Both the position numbers and the translations under genes were made by a program. Shown one piece after another: positions 39,061-48,900 of a stretch of DNA of 50,706 nt. This stretch comes from Azospirillum halopraeferens DSM 3675. Its GTDB lineage: Bacteria > Pseudomonadota > Alphaproteobacteria > Azospirillales > Azospirillaceae. The notes under the pieces were generated by a model. That model ran no database searches and was not told the origin of the DNA. It worked only from the letters and a program-made list of their open reading frames with translations. Positions within the stretch are counted from its first letter, which is position 1, and the number at the start of each line of letters is the position of its first letter. The stretch covers positions 1 to 50,706 of the forward strand of contig NZ_KE386927.1 of NCBI RefSeq assembly GCF_000429625.1, given 5' to 3'.

Positions 39061-39545
39061 AGCGCGAAGACCTGACCGAGAAGATCCTCGACATGAAGCG
39101 GGAGAAGGGCCTGACCTGGGCCGCCATCGCCGAGACCATCGGCGGCTATTCCCCGATCTTCATCACCGCCGCGCTGATGGGCCAGATGAAGCTGCCGATG
39201 CCGCAGGCGCAGAAGGCGGCCGCCCTGTTCGGCCTGACCGAGGCGGAGACGAAGCTGCTGAACGAGGTGCCCTACCGCGGCTCGCTGCCGACGCTGCCGC
39301 CCACCGACCCGCTGATCTACCGCCTGTACGAGGTGGTCCAGGTCTACGGCACCACCCTGAAGGAGCTGATCCAGGAGCAGTACGGCGACGGCATCATGTC
39401 CGCCATCGACTTCGACATGGAGATGGAGCGCCAGCCCAACCCCAAGGGCGACCGGGTGAAGCTGACGCTGACCGGCAAGTTCCTGCCCTACAAGTACTAC
39501 GGCGCCGAGGACGGCCTGCCCGACTACGGCTACGGCAATCCCTGA
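39057..39545 (+). CDS. cynS: Cyanase (cyanate hydratase)
   Basis: A 162-aa cytoplasmic enzyme that converts cyanate plus bicarbonate to ammonia and two CO2. The N-terminus is a five-helix HTH-like fold (LTWAAIAETIGGYSPIFITA). The catalytic triad Arg, Glu and Ser is visible in YRLYEVVQVYG (Arg and Glu) and GDGIMSAIDFDM (Ser). The C-terminus GDRVKLTLTGKFLPYKYY is the dimer-swapped end. It is coupled to the transporter, which delivers its substrate, and releases nitrogen for assimilation. Confidence 0.97.
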   Translation: MKREDLTEKILDMKREKGLTWAAIAETIGGYSPIFITAALMGQMKLPMPQAQKAAALFGLTEAETKLLNEVPYRGSLPTLPPTDPLIYRLYEVVQVYGTTLKELIQEQYGDGIMSAIDFDMEMERQPNPKGDRVKLTLTGKFLPYKYYGAEDGLPDYGYGNP

Positions 39546-39629
39546 TGCCCGATCCGGGGGCCGGGCCGTCCGGTCCCGCCCCCGCGCCTTCCCACCGCGA
39601 GACCCGTTCCCCGAGAAAGGTCCGGCCCC

Positions 39630-40097
39630 ATGGCCCAACGCCCGCCCCTGCCGCCGTTCACGGCGGAGACCGCCGCGCAGAAGGTCCGCATGGCGGAAGA
39701 CGCCTGGAACACCCGCGATCCGCAGCGGGTGGCCCTGGCCTACACCGAGGACAGCCGCTGGCGCAACCGGTCGGAGTTCTTCACCGGCCGCCCCGCCATC
39801 GTCGCCTTCCTGACCCGCAAATGGGAAAAGGAGCACGACTACCGCCTGATCAAGGAGCTGTGGGCGTGCCTGGACAACCGCATCGCCGTGCGGTTCTGCT
39901 ATGAATGGCACGACGCCGCCGGGCAGTGGTTCCGCGCCCACGGCAACGAGCAGTGGGAGTTCGACGCCGACGGTTTGATGCGCCGGCGCGAGGCCAGCAT
40001 CAACGACGTGCCCATCGCCGCCGCCGACCGCCTGTTCCTGTGGGAGCCCGGCCCGCGTCCCGCCGACCATCCCGGCCTGAGCGAGCTGGGCCTTTGA
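39630..40097 (+). CDS. NTF2-like DUF1348 protein
   Basis: A 155-aa cystatin-like fold protein. RMAEDAWNTRDPQRVALAYT, EDSRWRNRSEFFTGR, FLTRKWEKEHDYRLIKELWA and GNEQWEFDADGLMRRREASI are DUF1348 motifs. No catalytic role is known. It lies 84 bp after cyanase, and its stop overlaps the TTG start proposed for the chemoreceptor, so the two may be co-translated. Confidence 0.85.
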   Translation: MAQRPPLPPFTAETAAQKVRMAEDAWNTRDPQRVALAYTEDSRWRNRSEFFTGRPAIVAFLTRKWEKEHDYRLIKELWACLDNRIAVRFCYEWHDAAGQWFRAHGNEQWEFDADGLMRRREASINDVPIAAADRLFLWEPGPRPADHPGLSELGL

Positions 40098-42079
40098 GCG
40101 CCGCCGCCGGGGACCCGCGCCGGCGCTGCACGCAACTGGGCGTGCAGCTCGGCGCCCTGGCGACGACGCTGATCGACGAGGAGCGCGTGCTGGAGGCGAC
40201 CGACGCCCGCAAGGCGCTGCTCGCCGACTTCGCCGATTTCCGGGCGCCGCTGGGCCTGGCCATGGGCCATCTGCGCGGCTTCCTGTCCACCGGCGACCCC
40301 GCCCTGCGCCGGGCCTTCGACGCCGCCTACGGCAAGGCCGCGGCGGCGCGCCGGCGCATCGCCGACAGCGCGCCGCTGCTGACCGCCACCCAGGCGGTGG
40401 TGGCCGACACCATCGCCCGCCTGGCGGAGGAGCTGGACGGCGTGGTCGCCACCCTGCTGGCCGCGGAGCCGCCGCGCCGCAGCGTCGCCACCGCCGCCGG
40501 GGCCGCCGGCGAGGCGTGCGCCCGCCTGTCGGACCGGCTGACCGGTGCGCTCACCGCCATGCTCGACCGCGAACGCACCCTGCCGGCCACGCCGGAGCGC
40601 AAGGAGCTGCTGGCCCAGATCGTCGACGTGCGGGGGCCGGTGGGCATCGCGTCGTCGCACCTGCGCGACTATCTGCTGGACGGCGACCCCGCCGGCCGGC
40701 GCCTGTTCGCCCGCTTCCACGGCCGCGCCGCCGAGGCCATGGCGCGGCTGGAGGCCATGCAGCCCCTGATGGTGGCGGAACAGGGCACCGCCTTCGCCGA
40801 GGTGCGGGCCGCCTGGACGGCGTACGGCCCGGGCGCGCGCGACGCCATGGCCGCCCGCGACGCCGCCGACGCCGCCGCGGCAACCTCCGGTGCCGGCGGT
40901 GCTGCCGACCGGCTGACGGTGGCGGCGGGCATCCTCGCCGTGGCGGTGCCGGCGCTGGCGTTCGCCCTGCACGGCGGCGCCCCGGCGGCGGCGGCCCTGT
41001 GCCAGCTCGCCGGGCTGGCGGGTCTGGCCGTCTGGTACCGGCTGCGGCGCGGCCGGCCGCTGGCCGCGGCCACCGCGGCCCTGGACGCCCTGGCCGGCGG
41101 CGGGGAGCCGCCGCCCGGTGCCGTTCCCGGCCGGCTCGGCTGGTCGGTGGAGCGGCTGCGGCTGACCGTGGCCGACCTGTCGGGCGAGCTGTCGGCCACC
41201 GTCGACGAACACCGCCACCAGGTGGTGGAGCGGCGCCAGGCGATGCTGCGCCTCAGCGACGGCTTTTCCACCGGCATGGCCGACGCGGTGGCGGCGGTGG
41301 AGGCCGATGTCCGCACCCTGTTCGACCAGGTGGGGGCCATCCGCACCCTGGCCGCCGCCATCGAGGCGGAGGCGGGCGCCATCGACGCCGCCAGCGGCAC
41401 CGCCACCGCCAACCTGTCGGCCATCACCGCCGCCGTCCACGAGACGTCGGTCACCGCCACCGAGATCCGCCGGCAGGTGGACCGGTCGCTGGCCATCCAG
41501 CGCACCGCGGCGGTGTCGGTGGAGGCCGCCGCCGGCATCAGCCGCGACCTGGAGGAGTCCACCGGCCGCATCGACGCCGTGGTCGGCATGATCGAAAAGG
41601 TGGCGACCGAGATCCAGGTGCTGGCCCTGAACGCCACCATCGAGGCGGCCCGCGCCGGCGAGGCCGGGCGCGGCTTCTCCGTGGTGGCCGGGGAGGTCAA
41701 GACGCTGGCCACCCGGACCATGCAGATGACCGGCGACATCCGCGATCTGGTGGCGGCGGTCCAGGGAGGCTCCGCGCGCACCGCCGCGGTGGTCGCCGAC
41801 TTCCGCCGCGTCGTCGACGAGGCCGACGCGGTCACCGGCGTGATCGGCACCGCGACGGCGCAGCAGGCCGATGCCGCCGCCGACATCGCCCGCGCCACCG
41901 CCGGGGCCAACGACCAGGTGGGCGGCGTGGTTGCCGCCATCCGCACCTTCCGCACCGGCGTCGAGCGCTCGCGGGCTGCCGCCGGCCTGCTGGAGGATCT
42001 GGCCGCCGGGCTGGCCGGACGGGCCCGCGACCTGCACGACCGGTCCGACCGCTTCGTCGCGGGGGTGCGGGCGAGCTGA
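40094..42079 (+). CDS. Methyl-accepting chemotaxis protein
   Basis: A chemoreceptor of about 660 aa. No ATG stands at the front; TTG 40094, overlapping the previous stop as TTGA, is the best start, and GTG 40142 is possible. The first 260 residues form an alpha-helical region made of two similar halves (residues 20-125 and 150-255, each with a leading ...DxRxPxG(L/I)AxxHLR...). Two close membrane segments follow (LTVAAGILAVAVPALAFAL, then LCQLAGLAGLAVWYRL). The signalling tip is VLALNATIEAARAGEAGRGF and SVVAGEVKTLATRT. It probably senses something in the cytoplasm or membrane, since no periplasmic domain is evident. The position in the cyanate locus hints at taxis linked to nitrogen or cyanate. 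Confidence 0.85.
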   Translation: MSAAAGDPRRRCTQLGVQLGALATTLIDEERVLEATDARKALLADFADFRAPLGLAMGHLRGFLSTGDPALRRAFDAAYGKAAAARRRIADSAPLLTATQAVVADTIARLAEELDGVVATLLAAEPPRRSVATAAGAAGEACARLSDRLTGALTAMLDRERTLPATPERKELLAQIVDVRGPVGIASSHLRDYLLDGDPAGRRLFARFHGRAAEAMARLEAMQPLMVAEQGTAFAEVRAAWTAYGPGARDAMAARDAADAAAATSGAGGAADRLTVAAGILAVAVPALAFALHGGAPAAAALCQLAGLAGLAVWYRLRRGRPLAAATAALDALAGGGEPPPGAVPGRLGWSVERLRLTVADLSGELSATVDEHRHQVVERRQAMLRLSDGFSTGMADAVAAVEADVRTLFDQVGAIRTLAAAIEAEAGAIDAASGTATANLSAITAAVHETSVTATEIRRQVDRSLAIQRTAAVSVEAAAGISRDLEESTGRIDAVVGMIEKVATEIQVLALNATIEAARAGEAGRGFSVVAGEVKTLATRTMQMTGDIRDLVAAVQGGSARTAAVVADFRRVVDEADAVTGVIGTATAQQADAAADIARATAGANDQVGGVVAAIRTFRTGVERSRAAAGLLEDLAAGLAGRARDLHDRSDRFVAGVRAS

Positions 42080-42098
42080 CCGCCACACCCATTGACGA

Positions 42099-42119
42099 TT
42101 TCAATGCAACTCATTGAAA
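42099..42119. promoter_or_regulatory. LysR-type palindrome upstream of the SbtA-like gene
   Basis: TTTCAATG (42099-42106) and CATTGAAA (42112-42119) form a perfect palindrome around CAACT, fitting the T-N11-A rule of LysR sites. A LysR gene lies downstream at 43259. The 17-base core differs at one position from part of the cas1 insertion. Confidence 0.6.
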
Positions 42120-42192
42120 GGATCGGCTTCCACAATGCCGCAGTGCACTCCATAGTCCCGGCCATCCTGAGACACCCCTGGAGAGACCGGGA

Positions 42193-43239
42193 ATGGACGC
42201 CATTCTGCCCGCCGCGACCCTGGATACACTGCTGTCCGCCCCCATCCTGTTCTTCATGCTGGGGGCTGCCATCGCTCTGGCGGGGTCGCACATTCCCATT
42301 CCCGAGGGGTTCGGCAAGGCGCTGGCCGCCTATCTGCTGGTGGCGATCGGCCTGAAGGGCGGCGTGGCGCTGGCCGGGGCCGACGCGGCGTCGGTGATGC
42401 CGGTGCTGCTGACGGCGGCGGCGCTCAGCCTGACCATGCCGGTTCTGGCGTTCGGCCTGCTGCGCTCGGCCGTGCGGCTGGACCGGGTGAACGCGGCGGC
42501 GGTGGCGGCCCATTACGGATCGGTCAGCCTGGTCACCTTCGTCGCCGCCACCAAGCTGCTGGAAAGCCAGGGGATCGGCTTCGGCGGCCACATGGTGGCG
42601 GCGCTGGCGGTGATGGAGGCGCCGGCCATCGTCACCGGGCTGGTGCTGGCCGGGGCGGCCGGCGGCGCGGCGGCGCTGGGCGCGGGGGCCGGCGGCGGCA
42701 CGGTCACCGTGTCGGGGGGTGGCTTCGGCGGCGGTTTCGGGGGCGGCCGGGTGCGCGAGGCGGTGCGCGAGGCGGCGCTGAACGGCTCGGTCCTGCTGCT
42801 GGCCGGCGCCATCCTGGTGGGTCTGGTGATCGGCGCGCCGGGGCTGGAGCGGATGCACGGCCTGTTCGTGGCGCCGTGGGACGGGGTGCTCTGCCTGTTC
42901 CTGCTGGAGATGGGCTACCTGGCGGCGTCGCGGCTGCGCAGCGCCCTGGCGCTGGGTCCCCGGCTGCTGGCCTTCGGCATCGGCATGCCGCTGCTGGGCG
43001 GCCTGATCGGGCTGGCCGCCGCCATGGCGCTGGGGCTGGGCGTGGGCGACACCGCCCTGCTGGCGACGCTGTGCGGCAGCGCCTCCTACATCGCGGTGCC
43101 GGCGGCCCTGCGCCACGCCCTGCCCGGTGCCGATCCCGGCGTGTCGCTGCCGCTGGCGCTGGGCATCACCTTCCCCTTCAACATCCTGCTGGGCGTGCCG
43201 CTGTACCTGATGCTCGCGCGGGCGGTGGCGGGCGGGTAA
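42193..43239 (+). CDS. SbtA-type sodium/bicarbonate transporter
   Basis: A 348-aa inner-membrane protein of the SbtA/DUF897 family with about ten membrane segments in two inverted halves. LSAPILFFMLGAAIALAGSH, AYLLVAIGLKGGVAL and HYGSVSLVTFVAATKLLE are family motifs, as are GSASYIAVPAALRHALPGA and LALGITFPFNILLGVPLYL. The central loop is glycine-rich (GGGFGGGFGGG). Cyanobacterial SbtA imports bicarbonate with sodium. Cyanase needs bicarbonate, so the neighbouring cyn operon suggests it feeds that reaction; substrate is inferred. Confidence 0.88.
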   Translation: MDAILPAATLDTLLSAPILFFMLGAAIALAGSHIPIPEGFGKALAAYLLVAIGLKGGVALAGADAASVMPVLLTAAALSLTMPVLAFGLLRSAVRLDRVNAAAVAAHYGSVSLVTFVAATKLLESQGIGFGGHMVAALAVMEAPAIVTGLVLAGAAGGAAALGAGAGGGTVTVSGGGFGGGFGGGRVREAVREAALNGSVLLLAGAILVGLVIGAPGLERMHGLFVAPWDGVLCLFLLEMGYLAASRLRSALALGPRLLAFGIGMPLLGGLIGLAAAMALGLGVGDTALLATLCGSASYIAVPAALRHALPGADPGVSLPLALGITFPFNILLGVPLYLMLARAVAGG

Positions 43240-43258
43240 GCTGGCCCGGGGAGGGGCC

Positions 43259-44155
43259 ATGCCGACACCGTTGCCGCCGTTCGACCTCGATCTCCTGCGC
43301 ACCTTCGTCACCATCGCCGACAGCGGCGGCTTCACCCGGGCCGCCGAGCGGCTGGGGCGCACCCAGTCCACCATCAGCCTGCAGATCAAACGGCTGGAGG
43401 ACGGGCTGGGGCGGCGCCTGTTCGAGCGCACCGGCCGCACCCTGGCCCTGACGCCGGAGGGGGAGCTGCTGCTGGCCTACGCCCGGCGCCTGCTGGCGAC
43501 CGCCGGCGAGGCCATGGCCCGCCTGATGGAGCCCGACGTGGGCGGGGTGGTGCGGCTGGGCACGCCGGAGGATTTCGCCACCGTCCACCTGCCCGACGTG
43601 CTGTGGCGGTTCGCCCGCGCCCACCCGCAGGTGCGCCTGGAGGTCAACTGCGACTTCACCGCCAACCTGCTGGACGGCTTCTCCCGGGGGGAATACGACC
43701 TGGTGCTGTGCAAGCGCGAGCCTCAGGGGGCGTCGGGCGGCATCGGCGTGTGGCGGGAACCGCTGGTGTGGGCCGCCACGGAACGGCTGCTGGACGAGGA
43801 TTCGGGCAACGGCCCGGTGCCGCTGGTGCTGGCCCCCTACCCCGACATCTACCGCAAGCGGGCGCTGGAGGCGCTGGAGGCGCGCGGGCTGCCGTGGCGC
43901 ATCGTCTACACCAGCCCCAGCCTGGCGGGGGTTCAGGCGGCGGTGCGCGCCGGGCTGGGCATCACCATCCTGCCCAAGGCGATGCTGGCCGCCGGGTTCC
44001 ACATCGTGGGGGAGGAGCGCGGCCTGCCCGCCCTGGCCGACACGGAGGTGGCGCTCTACCGCGCCGCCGGCGCCCTGCCCAAGGCGGCGGAGCTGCTGGC
44101 CGAGCACATCGTGCGCTCGCTGGAGAGCCCGCGCACCGACGCCGCGGCGGGCTGA
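43259..44155 (+). CDS. LysR-family transcriptional regulator
   Basis: A 298-aa regulator. The HTH is at residues 20-50 (GFTRAAERLGRTQSTISLQI), followed by KRLEDGLGRRLFERTGRTLAL. The effector domain runs to about 285 (VRLGTPEDFATVHLPDVLWR, GLGITILPKAML). It is 20 bp after the SbtA-like gene on the same strand. It probably controls that transporter from the palindrome at 42099. Confidence 0.93.
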   Translation: MPTPLPPFDLDLLRTFVTIADSGGFTRAAERLGRTQSTISLQIKRLEDGLGRRLFERTGRTLALTPEGELLLAYARRLLATAGEAMARLMEPDVGGVVRLGTPEDFATVHLPDVLWRFARAHPQVRLEVNCDFTANLLDGFSRGEYDLVLCKREPQGASGGIGVWREPLVWAATERLLDEDSGNGPVPLVLAPYPDIYRKRALEALEARGLPWRIVYTSPSLAGVQAAVRAGLGITILPKAMLAAGFHIVGEERGLPALADTEVALYRAAGALPKAAELLAEHIVRSLESPRTDAAAG

Positions 44156-44271
44156 GCGCCCGCCCCGGCCCCCATCGGTTTTCCCAATGGCGGCCATTGG
44201 CCGGCGCCCGTTGCGGCGGCGGCGGCGCGACGCCACATGGCGGGTCGCCCCGAACGCCCGTCGCCGTTCCG

Positions 44272-44640
44272 TCAGCGGCCGGCGGCGAGTCCGGCGCCCG
44301 AGTGCGGCACGACGGCGGCGGAGCGGCGGGGGTGACCCAGTGCCCCCGCCGCGCGGGCGTCCGCCCGTTCCTCCTGCCCGGCCACCAGAGTCAGGTAGCG
44401 CAGGCAGCTCACCCGCAGGAAGGAGGCGAGGTTGGGCACGTCGCCGCGGTACTCCACGATCTCGTCATAGAGCTTGGCGATGAGCTGGTTGGTGGTCATG
44501 CCGTCGCGCGCCGCGATCTCGCCCAGCACGTCCCAGAACAGGGCTTCCAGGCGGATGCTGGTGACCACCCCGTGGATGCGCAGCGAGCGCGAGCGGCATT
44601 CATAGAGGGCCGGATCGGCCTTGACGTAGATTTCGCACAT
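44272..44640 (-). CDS. Ribbon-helix-helix domain protein
   Basis: A 122-aa protein of the RHH_4 type common in Azospirillum and relatives. The start at 44640 gives MCEIYVKADPALYE, the usual family opening, followed by RSLRIHGVVTSIRLEALFWD (beta-strand and first helix) and DGMTTNQLIAKLYDEIVEY (second helix), then FLRVSCLRYLTL. The last 35 residues are low complexity. It is probably a DNA-binding regulator; targets are unknown. Confidence 0.8.
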   Translation of the reverse strand: MCEIYVKADPALYECRSRSLRIHGVVTSIRLEALFWDVLGEIAARDGMTTNQLIAKLYDEIVEYRGDVPNLASFLRVSCLRYLTLVAGQEERADARAAGALGHPRRSAAVVPHSGAGLAAGR

Positions 44641-44697
44641 GGCGTCCACCCTCCCCGCTCGCGCCCGCCGTCGGCGGCTGATCGTCCGGAGTGCGGA

Positions 44698-45279
44698 TTA
44701 TAGCTCGATCCGCGTTCCCAGCACAGCCAGGAACTGGCCGAGCCACGCGGGGTGGGCCGGCCAGGCCGGGGCGGTGACCAGGGTGCCGTCGGTGACGGCG
44801 CCGTCGATGGGGATGTCGGCGTAGGTGCCGCCGGACATCTCCACGTCCGGCCGGCAGGCGGGATAGGCGGACACGCGCCGCCCCTTGGTCACCCCGGCGG
44901 CGGCCAGGAGCTGGGCTCCGTGGCACACCGCGGCGATGGGCTTGCCGGCGGCGTCGAAGGCGCGGACGAGGGCGATCACCCGCTCGTCCAGGCGCAGGTA
45001 TTCCGGCGCGCGGCCGCCGGGGATGAGCAGGGCGTCGTAATCCTCGGCCCGCGCGGTCTCGAAGTCGGCGTTGAGGGTGAAGTTGTGCCCGCGCTTTTCG
45101 GAATAGGTCTGGTCCCCTTCGAAATCGTGGATGGCGGTGGCGATGCGCTCGCCCGCCCGCTTGCCGGGGCACACGGCGTCGACGCGGTGGCCGACGGCCA
45201 GCAGCGTCTGGAACGGCACCATGGTCTCGTAGTCCTCGGCGAAGTCGCCGGCCAGCAGCAGGATCCTCTTGGCGCCCAT
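44698..45279 (-). CDS. DJ-1/PfpI-family protein
   Basis: A 193-aa class I glutamine amidotransferase-like protein. The start at 45279 (MGAKRILLLAGDFAEDYE) fits the family and drops 47 codons with no homology. The nucleophile Cys lies in the elbow IAAVCHGAQLLAAAG, with the Glu in LLLAGDFAEDYE. Members act as deglycases, chaperones or peptidases; the closest general group is the stress-related PfpI/YhbO type. It is alone between the ribbon-helix-helix gene and the tRNA. Confidence 0.88.
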   Translation of the reverse strand: MGAKRILLLAGDFAEDYETMVPFQTLLAVGHRVDAVCPGKRAGERIATAIHDFEGDQTYSEKRGHNFTLNADFETARAEDYDALLIPGGRAPEYLRLDERVIALVRAFDAAGKPIAAVCHGAQLLAAAGVTKGRRVSAYPACRPDVEMSGGTYADIPIDGAVTDGTLVTAPAWPAHPAWLGQFLAVLGTRIEL

Positions 45280-45431
45280 GGTCGTCTCTCCCTGGTTTCG
45301 GTTGCGCGGCCCGCATGGTGCCACCACCGTCCGGGGCGATGGTAACAGCCCGCTACTATGGGGCTGATTTTCCGCGGCGCGGACGGTCCGCGCCCCCTCC
45401 CGAAGAACCTGCGGCACCACGCTTTTTCCGC

Positions 45432-45460
45432 TTGCACGGCCGCCCGGAAGGCCCTATTTA
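45432..45460 (+). promoter_or_regulatory. Promoter of the second tRNA-Ala gene
   Basis: TTGCAC (45432-45437), 17-bp spacer, TATTTA (45455-45460), 40 bases before the tRNA. Confidence 0.65.
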
Positions 45461-45499
45461 TCCGGTCCCGCGCGGCACCCAGAGCCGCCGGCGAGTTTC

Positions 45500-45575
<76 letters not shown>

Positions 45576-45587
45576 AAACAGACGAAA

Positions 45588-45616
45588 GCCCGGCTCAGCG
45601 ATGAGCCGGGCCTTTT
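45588..45616 (+). terminator. Terminator of tRNA-Ala copy 2
   Basis: GCCCGGCTCA (45588-45597), loop GCGA, TGAGCCGGGC (45602-45611), then four T. A perfect 10-bp stem. Confidence 0.92.
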
Positions 45617-45678
45617 GCTTTGCCGCCGGCCGGGCGCAACACGCGGGCCGGTTCAGGGGCGTCCGGACGGACACCAAC

Positions 45679-45784
45679 AAAAAGGGGCAGGCCGTAGCCT
45701 GCCCCGCATCTTGTGCCCGCCGAAGCAGGCTTGTTAACGGCCAGACCCCGGTTTCCCATCGGCTAAACAGGTATCGGTTCCGGC
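45679..45784 (-). ncRNA. tracrRNA of the type II-C CRISPR-Cas9 system
   Basis: The minus strand carries an anti-repeat: 22 bases at 45744-45765 are the exact complement of the crRNA-sense repeat core (GACCCCGGTTTCC...GGCTA). The 5' part of the crRNA repeat (GTTGCGGCTG) can also pair with the following tracr bases (UGGCCGUUAAC) through a one-base bulge and two G-U pairs. Downstream come a small stem (GCCTGC/GCGGGC, 45713-45729) and a perfect 9-bp terminator stem (45684-45692 with 45697-45705) followed by five T. The RNA would be about 105 nt. It is transcribed away from cas9. Confidence 0.92.
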
Positions 45785-45791
45785 AGGGGAA

Positions 45792-45819
45792 AGATTAGCA
45801 GAACTCTTCACGCGGTCAA
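45792..45819 (-). promoter_or_regulatory. tracrRNA promoter
   Basis: On the minus strand TTGACC (45819-45814), a 16-bp spacer and an extended -10 TGCTAATCT (TAATCT at 45797-45792). This places the start near 45784, about 20 bases before the anti-repeat. Confidence 0.75.
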
Positions 45820-45910
45820 GCGTCGTGATACGCTCCCCCGTGGATGGAGTTCGGCGCCGGCTTTGCGTCCGAACACGTGTGCACTCTTTCTCGTGGAGCG
45901 GACCGACCCC

Positions 45911-48900
45911 ATGCAGCCCTACCGCCTGTCGCTCGACCTCGGCACCAACTCGCTCGGCTGGTGCGTTCTCGATCTGGATCATGACGGACAGCCCCGGGGG
46001 GTGCGGCGCCTCGGCGTGCGCATCTTCACCGACGGGCGCAACCCGCAGGACAAAAGCTCCCTGGCGGTGGCGCGGCGGCTGGCGCGGCAGATGCGGCGGC
46101 GGCGCGACCGCACGGTGGTGCGGCGCACCCGGCTGATGGCGGCGCTGATCCGCTTCGGCCTGATGCCGGCCGACCGCGCCGCGCGCAAGGCGCTGGAACG
46201 GCTGGACCCGCTGGCGCTGCGCGCCCGCGGCGTGGACGAGCGGCTGGACCCCCACGAGATCGGCCGGGCGCTGTTCCACATCAACCGGCGCCGCGGCTTC
46301 AAGTCGGTGCGCGGCACCGGCGACCCGGAGGAGGCGGGCAAGATCCGTCCCGCCATCGGCCGGCTGGAGGCGCGCATGGCGGACACCGGCGCGCCGACGC
46401 TCGGCGCCTTCTTCGCCTGGCTGCGCGCCAACGGCCACAGCGTGCGCGCCCGCCCGGTGGGCCGCGGCGCCCGGGCCGAGTTCCCCTTCTACCCCGCCCG
46501 CCCCATGCTGGAGGCGGAGTTCGACGCGCTGTGGGCGGCCCAGGCGCCCCACCACCCCGGCCTGCTGACCGAGGAGGCTCGCGCCACGCTGCGCCGGCGC
46601 ATCTTCCACCAGCGACCGCTGAAGCCGCCGCCGGTCGGCAAATGCTCCCTGATCCCCGAGGATCGGCGGGCGCCGCGCGCCCTGCCGTCGGCGCAGCGCT
46701 TCCGGCTGCTGAGCGAGCTGGCCAACCTCAGGATCATCGCCCCGGACCGCAGCGAGCGGCCGCTCAGCATGGAGGAGCGCGACGCCATCCTGCGCGCCGC
46801 GCGCGCCAAGCCCGCGAAGAAGGCCATCAGCTTCAAGGACATCCGCAAGGTGCTGAAGCTCGGCTCGGAGGTGGAGTTCTCCCACGAATCGGCGCGCCGG
46901 CCGGAGCTGGCGACCGACGAGACGGCGGCGGTGCTGTCGGACAAGCGGCGCTTCGGCCCCCGCTGGGCCCGCCTGACCCCGGCGGAGCAGGACGAGATCG
47001 TCGAGCGCCTGCTGTCCGAGCCCGAGGAGGGCGCGCTGATCGACTGGCTGATCGCCCGCCCGGGGCTGGAGCCGGAGGCGGCGGCCCGCGTCGCCGATGC
47101 GCCGCTGCCCGATTTCCACATGAGCATCGGCCGGCGGGCGCTGGCCGCCCTGCTGCCGGTGATGGAGACGCACGCCGTCGACGGGCGGCCGATCCGCTAT
47201 GACGAGGCGGTGCCGGTGGCCTTCCCCGGCCTGCACCATTCCGACCGCCGCCCGGGCGGGCGCCTGAACGCCCTGCCCTATTACGGCGCGGTGCTGGACC
47301 GCCACGTGGCCTTTGGCACCGGCGACCCCAAGGACCCGGTGGAAAAGCGCCTGGGCCGTCTCGCCAACCCCACGGTGCACATCGGGCTGAACCAGGTGCG
47401 CACGGTGGTCAACGCCCTGATCGACCGCTACGGCCGCCCGCAGGAGATCGTGGTGGAGCTGGCCCGCCCCCTGAAGCAGACCGCCGAGGCCCGCCGCAAG
47501 GCGGACAAGGAGCAGGCCGACAACCAGAAGAAGAACGAGGCGCGCAAGGAGCTGCTGCGCCGCGCCGGCGCCTCCGTCAACGGCCGCAACCTGATGAAGC
47601 TGCGCCTGTGGGAGGAGCAGGGAAGCGGCGTCGCCCGCCGCTGCCCCTACACCGGCCGGACCATCGGGCTGGAGCTGCTGCTGTCGGAAAAGGTGGACAT
47701 CGACCACATCCTGCCCTTCTCGCAGAGCCTGGACGACAGCGCCGCCAACAAGGTGGTGTGCCTGACGGAGGCCAACCGGGAAAAGCGCAACCGCACCCCC
47801 TATGATGCCTTCCACCACGATCCGGCGCGCTGGGCGGTGATTCTCGGCTGCGTGGAGGACCTGCCGCCCAACAAGCGCTGGCGTTTCGCCGCCGACGCCA
47901 TGCAGCGGTGGGACGCCGACGGCGGCTTCCTGGCCCGCCAGATCACCGACACGCAGTATCTGGCGCGGCTGGCGCGCGAGTACCTGCGCCACGTCTGCCA
48001 CCCCGACCGGGTGCGCGTGTCGCCGGGACGGCTGACGGCGCTGCTGCGCCGGCGCTGGGGCATCGATTCGATCCTGCGCGACCACAACCGGGACGGCGGC
48101 GAGGCGCCGGCGGACGGCGCGGTGATCAAGAACCGCAACAACCACCTGCACCATGCTTTGGACGCCGCGGTGATCGGCTGCATCGACCAGGGCCTGGTGC
48201 AGCGGGTGGCGCAGGCGGCGCAGCGCGCGGAGGACCAGGGGCTGGACCGGCTGATGGACGATCTCGACCCGCCCTGGCCGGGCTTCCGCGACGAACTGGC
48301 GGCGCGCGTGCGCGCCGTCACCGTCTCCCACAAGCCCGAACACGGCACCGGCGGCCGGCTGCACGAGGACACCGCCTACGGCCCGACCACCGAATCGGAA
48401 CGGGCCGAGGGGTTCAATCTCGTCTTCCGCAAGCCGCTGGACGGCCTGAGCGAGCGGGAGGTGGCGCGCATCCGCGACCCGCTGCTGCGCCGGGCGATGC
48501 AGGACCGCGTCGCCTTTCACAGGGCCGGCCCCGAGCGTCTTGACGTCAAGCAGGCGGTGATCCGGGCGGCCGAGGATCTGGCGGCGACGGAGCCGTGGGT
48601 GGGGGTGCGGCACGTCCGCCTGCTGACCAAGGAGGCGGCGCCCATCTGGCTGGCCGGGCCGGACGGCGAACCCTACAAGGGGCTGATCGCCGGCGACGTG
48701 CATCACATCGACGTCGTGGCCCTGCCCGATGGGCGCTGGGCCGGGCGCGCCGTGACGCTGTTCGATGCACGACGCACCGCCCTGCCCGACGGACGCGCCG
48801 CCCCCTGTGTTCCCGCGCCGGGCGAGCGCTTCGTCATGCGCCTGCACAAGGGGGATCTGATGAAGCTGGAGCACGACGGGCGCGAGCGCATCATGCGCGT

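Noticed and set aside
45844..45910. Upstream start for Cas9 adding 16 residues
   Set aside because: The extra residues (MRPNTCALFLVERTDP) are not conserved, and the family begins at the later ATG, which has GGAG upstream.
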